NCBI GenBank assembly: GCA_027943245.1
Contig: JANDJZ010000237.1
Coordinates: 1-64,000 of the forward strand
Reading direction: 5' to 3'
Length of the DNA: 64,000 nucleotides
Origin: Acanthamoeba sp. SK_2022b
Taxonomy: Eukaryota; Discosea; Longamoebia; Acanthamoebidae
A model generated the notes under the pieces. It worked only from the letters and a program-made list of their open reading frames with translations. It did no database searches and was not told where the DNA came from. The position numbers and the translations under genes are program-made. Position 1 is the stretch's first letter. Each line of letters begins with the position of its first letter. Positions 48,803-64,000 of the stretch are shown piece by piece.

Positions 48803-50266
48803 ATGACAAGTGCAGACCACAAGAAGAAGATGCTGCTGGTCGCCGTTCTGGTGCTCTCCGGCGTGCTCTTTTGCATGGTGCGAACGATGCAGAACAACGA
48901 AGAGTGGGCGGAGGAGGACGCAGAGGAGTGGGGCCGACGCGCGCCCTCCCAGCGCCTGAGCCTCAACAACAACAAAAACAACAAAAACAACAACAACCAC
49001 AACAATCAGAACGTGGAAGGCAAGGAGCAATCAAAGATATTGAGTGAAGCGGACCGACAGGCCGAGGGGCGGTGGTTCAGGCGGCTGCGCGATGTGCGGG
49101 GGGAGTGCAAGGGGCAGGTCCATCTGGTGATGCAGTTCCCAATCCTAGCAGGCGTCGACTTCCGACAGGAGCAGAAGGAGGTTGTCGTCGACGAGCGCCT
49201 CGAGCTGGACGCGCGCCGGCGGCTCTACAACTATCTATCCTACGTCAACTCCCTCCCTCCTGTGCACCGCGAGCGCCGACAGGCCGAGTATGCCGAGACC
49301 CTTCGCCGCAACGTAGGTAAGCTCTACCCCGCACCTCCCGCCTTCTTTTCTTTCGTTCATACGCGGGTGCGCGGCGTAGCTCAATGTGTGTATCTGCAGC
49401 GAATCCCTACGTGAAGAAGATTCACCTGCTGCTGGAGCATGAGTACGACAAGGACTTTATCGTGAGCCAGGGCATCCACGACCCGTGCGGCAAGCTCAAG
49501 TTCACCCTCCTCGGCAAGTACCTCACTTACCACGGTAATCCTCTGTGCCTCCGCCACGCCAATCCCTGCTCTCCGCGGCCTGGCTTCGACGCTGACGTGT
49601 CTCACGCTGTTGGGCAACACAGACGCCATTCAATACGCCGACGAGCATCTGCAGGGCGAAATGAGCATGATCATGAACAGCGACGTGTTCCTGGGCGAGG
49701 GCTTCGGTGCGCTGACACGAGACCACTTCCGCGTCGCACCCAAGCAGCGCGCCGAGGAGCACAACAACACCAGCCGAACTGTCAATGTCAGCGACAGCGG
49801 CGTTGAACAGCACGGTTTTAAGGTGTACGCTCTGTCACGCTACGAGCTGACCTCGCCCTTCTGCGTCGAGAAGAAGAACGAGCATTGCCTGGCGCGAGCA
49901 GACATCTCGTCACTTGACGGGTTCCTCTTTTTGAGCCCGCTGCCGTTCAACTTCAGCTCCAATCTGCGCGAGCTAGCGATCAAGCAGAACACATGGGGTG
50001 CTGAGAACGCCCTCGTCGAGGCCTTGCGAGAAAAGGGCGCCGTCATCAAAAACCCGTGCCACCTTCTCCAGCTCGGTCATATGCACTGCGACGGCAAGTT
50101 CCGGCCTAACGTGCGCCTCCTCCTCTCCTTCTCAACTGATGTTTGACAGGACTAGCACACTCACGGGTGTCGTGTTTGCTATTTGCAGCAAGGAACGTAC
50201 CAGGGGAAGGCAAAAATCGAGGTGTCGAACAAGTATGGGCGGGTGAATCGATCCTACGAGCTGTAG
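48803..50266 (+). CDS. Type II membrane protein, putative glycosyltransferase-like (paralog B)
   Basis: Same design as its divergent neighbour. MTSADHKKKMLLVAVLVLSG gives a cytosolic tail and signal-anchor (MLLVAVLVLSGVLFCMV). An Asn-rich stem follows (NNNKNNKNNNNHNN) and then the conserved domain: NPYVKKIHLLLEHEYDKDFI, DPCGKLKFTLLGKYLTYHDA, MSMIMNSDVFLGEGFGAL, FCVEKKNEHCLARADISS, GFLFLSPLPFNF, KQNTWGAENALVEALREK and NPCHLLQLGHMHCDGKFRP. It ends NKYGRVNRSYEL. Cysteines and the N-[AS]-D-[IV]-[YF]-L motif are shared with paralog A. NNT/NVS/NFS sequons in the lumenal part fit a secretory-pathway protein. Four exons. A glycosyltransferase role is inferred from topology and the motif only. Confidence 0.78.
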
Positions 50267-50637
50267 GCTGGGCCAAAGCAGCAAGATGACTGCATCGTTT
50301 TCAAAACCTGCTATCGATGATGGCAATGATGTACATACACAGTTAGACAAAAGGGAGTTGTGTTCGTTTTTTAGTGTGCGCCACTTGGCGACCTCCGGTT
50401 TTCCGTTTGTAACCCCAAACGTGGTTCCCGCCAAAACAGACCGTTGAGTTCGTTTTTCGCAAGGCGAGCAGCAGTCGAAGCAAGTGAGCGAGAGGGCAAG
50501 AGAGTAGGGCAACCCGGAAACTGAGTGCCCAGCGCGCACCCTTAGAGAAACCTTTAGGTAGCGTATTTCCAAATGCTTAGCACCAGCACTTGCATTAATC
50601 TTGGTTCTTTCGAATGATTCCAATTTAGGTGACTAGC
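50267..50637. other. Intergenic
   Basis: 371 bp between paralog B and the CRIB kinase. It contains 3'UTR-like AT-richer sequence near 50330-50380. There is no gene or RNA that I can support. Confidence 0.5.
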
Positions 50638-54738
<4,101 letters not shown>

Positions 54739-54990
54739 AGGACTGAAGGGCCCTGGCCGTGCGCCCAGCTGAGGTGTTGGGCGCCAGCCACATGTGCAAG
54801 AAGCTGTTTTTTCTTAGTTTATTTTTTTCCCTTTCTTCCACGGGCTGTGGTCGTGCTTGGCTGAAAAGGTGTAATTACCAGCTCGCCAACCAGAACAGAG
54901 TCAGCGTGTGCTCCGGCAACCTCAACGTTCTCTTCCAGCAGTCTAACTACCCACCCACTTCGAAGAGACATCCTAAACGAGCCGTATACA
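54739..54990. other. Intergenic / promoter of copine gene
   Basis: 252 bp with a T-rich block at 54805-54840. Nothing else is recognised. Confidence 0.4.
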
Positions 54991-59474
<4,484 letters not shown>

Positions 59475-59538
59475 TCACTTGGGGGTGTCGTGTTGTGCGT
59501 CACACTGGGTTTGCTTTCCAAGAGTTTTTGCTGTTTGG

Positions 59539-62500
59539 TTATTGCGCGAGGGGTCCAAACTTGCGGTAGAGGTCCATGAACATGCGCTGGCAAGCAAACT
59601 GGGCCTGTAGCTTGGCGCACAGGAGGAAGGCGCCGGACAGCTTGCGATGCAGTGAATAGGTCTCGGTCGGTGGTGGTGTGAGCCTGGAGCAACCACGCAG
59701 GACCTCGGCCATCAGCCACACTTGAACGAGCGCCAGCTCGCTTGAGGGGAAAGGTTGAAAGTACCGATATTTGAGCATGGTGGGAATGAGTTCGTGAATG
59801 CGCTGCGTCACGTTCTGGGAGCCAAAATCGAATGAGCCGGGAGTGGCGAATGGCTCGCCCAGGATCATCACTGCGCTGCAGTGCGCTTCGTTCATAACGG
59901 GAGGCTCTTCACCTGTTGGTTGATGGATTAGTTGCGCACAATTAATTGCGAGCATAAGCGCCCCACTACACGCCAGCCATGGCTTGTCACAAAACGCACC
60001 CGTGAGAAACTTGAGCTTTCGAGACGCATCGATGATCCCTTCCTTGTCCTGCTTTGCAGCAAAGTAGATGACGCGCATGTACTCGTCCGTGAAGCCCTTG
60101 TTGAAGTCCCGGCATGCGCCAAAGTCCAACAAGCCAATCTAGAGGTCCAGGATCATACACACATCCATGTATAAACATAAATCTGTGAATGAGACAGCTG
60201 ATAGCCCAGCCCAAACTAATGGAAGGTCTGCAAGTGGGGGTGGAGTTGTGGCGTGCCTTCCTCGTCTCGGGATTATAGAGGAAGTTGGACCAGTTGGGGT
60301 CGGTCTGCATGTAACGGAACTCGAATATCTCTCGCAGGCACAGTCGCAGCATTGCCTCCGCCACCTACGCCGCGGCGAGAGAAGTGAGATTGAGGAGGAG
60401 GAGGAGGAGGAGGGACTGCTGATGTTTCGCATAGTAAGGCCGACGCGCCATGTTCTTCGTCCTTTGGTCATCCTTGACGACATGCTCGATGGGCTGCCCA
60501 TCGATCAGTTCGGTGGTGAGCACTACCCCGTACGCGGTGATGGGAGGGACAAGAGTGAGCGTTCTACCCACACGGTACCAAAAGAGAGGGGGGGGGGTTG
60601 TGTGTGCGGTACCCTTCTTGGAGCTCATCTCGGGTATGACACTTGGGACGACAAAAATGTCTTCATCGGCCAACAGCTCCTTCATTTTCTGAGAGCAGGC
60701 GCCCCGCAGAGCTTGCATCAGGCGCCGCTGGTCGGTGGTATTGGCGGGGGGGGGGGCGTATCATATCTGGCCCCCGGGAGGGGAATGTACCATAGTGGCC
60801 GCAGCCTCTCTCTGGTAGTCGGTCTCCCAGAGAAGCTCATCCTGGGCTACGCGGAGTGTGTTCTCCTGAAAGCCACGTCAGAGAGTCGGCTACGAGGCAA
60901 ATCGCCGCCCGGTGGAGGGGGAGGGCGATACCAGGTACATGCCCTTGGGCAAGATTCCAAGCATCTTAAGCAGGCTTCCTAGGTTGTTCAAATCGCTGGA
61001 GATGCTGTCGGCAACGCCCGGGTACTGCACCTTGATGGCCACCTCCCTGCCGTCGACGAGTACGCCTGGTGAACCGCCACCGCCACCCACCCGTCAGTAG
61101 AGTCCCCTCGCTTTTTTTTTTCCGTGTCACCAAGCGAGCCATGAGTAGGTCACACACCTCGATGGACTTGACCAATTGACGCGGCGGCGATGGGGACAGG
61201 ATCGAACTCCTTCACGCGAGATCGCCAGTCGTGTCCTAATTCGTAGTTCATCACATCCTTGTGGCCACAAGAAGCAAGCGTTGTTATTTGAGTTAATAAA
61301 GTGCCCCAAATTTGAGTAACGCTGGCGATGGTACCTCCAGCTGTTGATCCGGCATCCTATCGGCAGCGTAGCGGACTCGGTCCAGGATCTCGGCTAGTTC
61401 TGGCGGAATCAGGGCAGAATCTAGAGTGGCAACAATCAAACGATCAAAAGTGCAAAGTGTAACTACTTGTGGAGCCACACGCCATTCGTCAGCAAATAAT
61501 TACCTTGGATAGAGAGCATCTGCCCGAGCTTCAGCGCCGCTCCGCGCATCCGACCGAGCGTATTGGTAAGCCTTTGTGCGTTGGCCTGGCGCGAAACAAT
61601 AAAATAAGAAATATCAAAAAAACAGAAAAACGAATGAGGGGTGAGTTCAAGGCCAAATCTCAGCTCACAGCACACAGCTCAACACAAATCAAACGAGTTG
61701 TTGCAACAACTCGTACGGGAGTGACCGCCGGATGAGCCGACGCGGAACTGCCAAGGCCCACGGTCCTCATGGCAGCTTCACCAAGAGCGCCCATTCCCAT
61801 CCTCACGCCCAGACCTGTTAACAGGTGAGGCGGTGAGCGGGGCGACTAACCACGAAACTCTGAGGAGGCAGAGGTTAGGAGTACCGCCAAAGTGCCAGAG
61901 TCTGCCGACCTGCGAGCTCGGAACCTTTCGCTGCTTGGAGTTCTCTTTGATTCGTTGCTGCGATCGTGTACACGATATTTTTTAACCAGAAAAAATCGGT
62001 GTGAGAACAGTACACTTCCCCAACAGTCAAGCCCATTATAGAAGGAGTGGACCTGTTGCTCTTGAAGGTACTTGATACGATCGAATGTAGGCCGCGGTGG
62101 TGGAGGAGCCACCTTCAATCGAAATACACATGCAGACGTCAGCTGACCCACCCGTGCCAGCAGACGACTGCGGCTGAACAGTAACGTACCCCCGCACCAG
62201 CGAGCGGTCCTTCCATGACCGGTGATGTCTCGACAGTAGGGGCATCACCGACTCTTGCCTTCGCGCCTACGGGACCAGGGCGCGACGCCGTGGTGGTTTC
62301 CACCGAAGGCGACGAAGGGACAGAGGTTGTTGCATCTGCAGCAGGAGAAGGAGTGGCAGAGGGAACAACAACTGGCTCCGGAACCACCGGCGGCACAACA
62401 ACTGACGGCGCCGCCTACATGCAGGGGACAAATTGGATTTATATTTAATAATAATGATAATAATAATAATAATAATAAAATGCTATTTAATATATAAAAT

Positions 62501-62759
62501 AATAAAATAATTTGGTAGGCAAGACCTGGTTATGATTTCTTGTGATTTCTTGGCCAGGAAGAGGGGCCGTGCTAGTGGTGCGCGTGGCCGAGGGCGGAGA
62601 GCGGAAGATGGTGCGCCCCAGTATGGATGCGCGATTATTCACCGCTGCCTGCGCAGCGAAGTGGTCAGCCACCAGATATGCGCCCTGCGCTACGCGCATT
62701 AAGTCGCTCAGGTGTGTTGGCGCTGAAGACGAGCCAAGTGCGCCCGCGGCCCTCTTCAT
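59539..62759 (-). CDS. COQ8: COQ8/ADCK3 atypical (UbiB) kinase
   Basis: A mitochondrial UbiB-family ATPase/kinase needed for coenzyme Q biosynthesis. Start [20 protein letters not shown] at 62759, continuing [18 protein letters not shown] Pro/Thr/Ser-rich linker follows, then [20 protein letters not shown] and [20 protein letters not shown]. The diagnostic KxGQ motif is in [18 protein letters not shown], and the Ala-rich loop in [12 protein letters not shown] replaces a Gly-loop. The Lys strand is [16 protein letters not shown]. The next block is [20 protein letters not shown], then [12 protein letters not shown] (the metal-binding Asn region) and [20 protein letters not shown] (DFG). It ends [14 protein letters not shown]. 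About 14 exons join in phase. All UbiB-specific motifs are intact. Confidence 0.94.
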
Positions 62760-62843
62760 CTTGTGTGTGCGCACAAAAATAAACAAAAAAAAGCTTCTTT
62801 TTTTTCTTTTGCACCAGACCCTTCGTTCTCCGAGGCTGCCAGA

Positions 62844-64000
62844 TCAGGAGCGTAGGAAGGCCGCGCACAGATCCCAGTAGAGCTGCGGAAGCACCGCGGG
62901 GTCGATGTTTGGCCACGTGTAGATGTTTACAACCGAGAGATTGGCGAGCATGGCAAAGTTGTCGCTCATCTGCGACGTCGTCAGGCTGGGTGGTAGGAAA
63001 CCTAGGCCGTAGTGCTGCGGCCCGCCCGATACCGCCATGTTTCCCTTCACTCTCCAGACAAGATCTTGCCCCGAAGCCCCGTAGGTGCTCATATCCACAA
63101 GCACGTCCACCACTAACGATATGAACTCGTTAGCGAGAGAGCTGCCGTTCGTAGACAGACAAGAGAGCCCACCTGGTGCCACCTCTGAAGGTAGCCAATT
63201 GGAGCTAAAGGTGTCAAAGGAGAGAGTCTTTCCCACTTCGCGCAAGCTTGACCGGATCCTGTTCAGGAAGGCAGCAAGCACCTAGCGAGCGAGTAAGAAG
63301 ACACATGAGAGCTGGCGCCTACTCGCGAGGACAAGTACCGGCGTGCCCACAACAGGATTTTCCCAATCGAGGTTGTAGCCCGTAAAGTTCCAGCTTCTGG
63401 CGTGCTTCGCAGCCGCGAGAATGAATTCGGCTGTTCACAATAACACACGCACACTGGCTCTTCAGTCGGCCACAGAGAGGGTGCGTATATGCTACACCTT
63501 CGAAAGGACAAACCCTGGAGTTGAGTGGATTGTAGTAAGAGCGACAAGCCTTGACCCTTGTAGCCAGGGGGAAGGGTGATTGTAGGCTGCAGAAAGAAGC
63601 TGAATAATCGCTCAGTTAGCCACTTGCCCAGTGCTGGTGTGAGCCCGGGCCAGGGTACCCGTTCTGTTGCATGATGCGCATGTGGTAGTCCCACCAAGGA
63701 CATTCATAGCTACCGTTGTTATTGCATGGGCGCTGCCAGGCCAGAGACTCATCACAGCTGCAGGCAAACTTCCCGTTGAGGTCCACCATGTAGGACAGCA
63801 CGCTGACATGTGTAAATGCAGCTTTGTTCCTAACAATGAGACCTGTTTGCACAAAGGGAGAGTCCACTCAGCCAAAAGAAGAGGAAAAGATCGTCAAGTG
63901 GCGGGGGGACCTGATGTTGTTTCATGGTGGAATGTTGTCCACAGGGTAGACGTCTTGTTCTGGGCCGCAGAAGAGGGAGGACATGTCCACAATAAGACGG
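62844..64000 (-). CDS. Secreted glycosidase-like protein, partial (5' end outside window)
   Basis: The gene is cut by the right edge; the last four to five exons are present. In order: NKTSTLWTTFHHETTS, then VDSPFVQTGLIVRNKAAFTH and VSVLSYMVDLNGKFACSCD, CNNNGSYECPWWDYHMRIM, QPTITLPPGYKGQG, AEFILAAAKHARSWNFTGYN with LDWENPVVGTP, AAFLNRIRSSLREVGKTLSF followed by DTFSSNWLP, and VVDVLVDMSTYGASGQDLVW. It ends LPQLYWDLCAAFLRS. The GYNLDWE strand followed by FDTFSSNW and DMSTYG resembles the D-x-E strand and neighbours of a GH18-like TIM barrel. Multiple Cys and N-glycosylation sequons point to the secretory pathway. The family call is tentative; the substrate could be a chitobiose-type glycan or something else. 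Confidence 0.45.

Overview
This window is nuclear DNA from a GC-rich, intron-dense free-living amoeba. It most resembles Acanthamoeba (Amoebozoa, Discosea). The reasons are: nearly every gene is split by many short GT-AG introns with a GTACG/GTGAG/GTGCG-type donor; intergenic gaps are only about 60-1000 bp; introns carry long CA/GT tracts; and the gene content includes SH2-domain dual-specificity kinases, PstS-receptor/kinase/cyclase fusions and copines. I see no prokaryotic operons, rRNA, CRISPR array or intact transposon.

Layout. 1-953 (-): 5' part of an acidic low-complexity protein. 1448-4788 (-): SHK-type kinase plus SH2. 4962-6441 (-): macrodomain protein. 6548-8859 (-): LRR protein, with a frame-broken ARM-like ORF upstream (8860-9314). 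9615-10528 (+): Rab32-like GTPase. 11087-16737 (+): giant receptor made of two PstS-like domains, EGF, TM, kinase, cyclase-like and kinase. 16738-17785: AT-richer stretch with no gene. 17786-19143 (-): methyltransferase. 19460-20233 (-): hypothetical. 20376-22771 (-): CCT8. 22977-23580 (-): AC19 subunit of Pol I/III. 23810-25257 (+): Elongin A. 25528-29190 (+): AGAP (GTPase-PH-ArfGAP-ankyrin). 29282-31633 (-): membrane EEP hydrolase. 31848-34832 (+): EFTUD2/Snu114, intronless. 35323-39470 (+): ankyrin-F-box-GTPase. 39889-44558 (+): ankyrin-TBC RabGAP. 44683-44753 (-): tRNA-Gly(GCC). 44824-46975 (+): propeller-like protein. 47035-48589 (-) and 48803-50266 (+): head-to-head paralogous type II membrane proteins. 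50638-54738 (+): CRIB-bearing Ste20 kinase. 54991-59474 (+): copine with a GWGG-rich tail. 59539-62759 (-): COQ8/ADCK. 62844-64000 (-): partial secreted glycosidase-like protein.

Themes. Housekeeping genes (CCT8, POLR1D, EFTUD2, COQ8, ELOA) lie among signalling genes. Small-GTPase biology is strongly represented: Rab32-like, AGAP, a composite ankyrin-F-box-GTPase, an ankyrin-TBC GAP directly downstream of it, and a CRIB effector kinase. The adjacent ankyrin-GTPase and ankyrin-GAP genes, in the same orientation 418 bp apart, are my best candidate for an undescribed functional pair. Reconstructing exons by frame also revealed four probable GC-AG introns whose donors are the usual GTACG/GTATG with T changed to C, and introns as short as 35-37 nt.

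Limits. All exon joins were worked out by eye from reading-frame phase and splice dinucleotides. CDS coordinates span introns. Domain names rest on recognised motifs, not on a database search.
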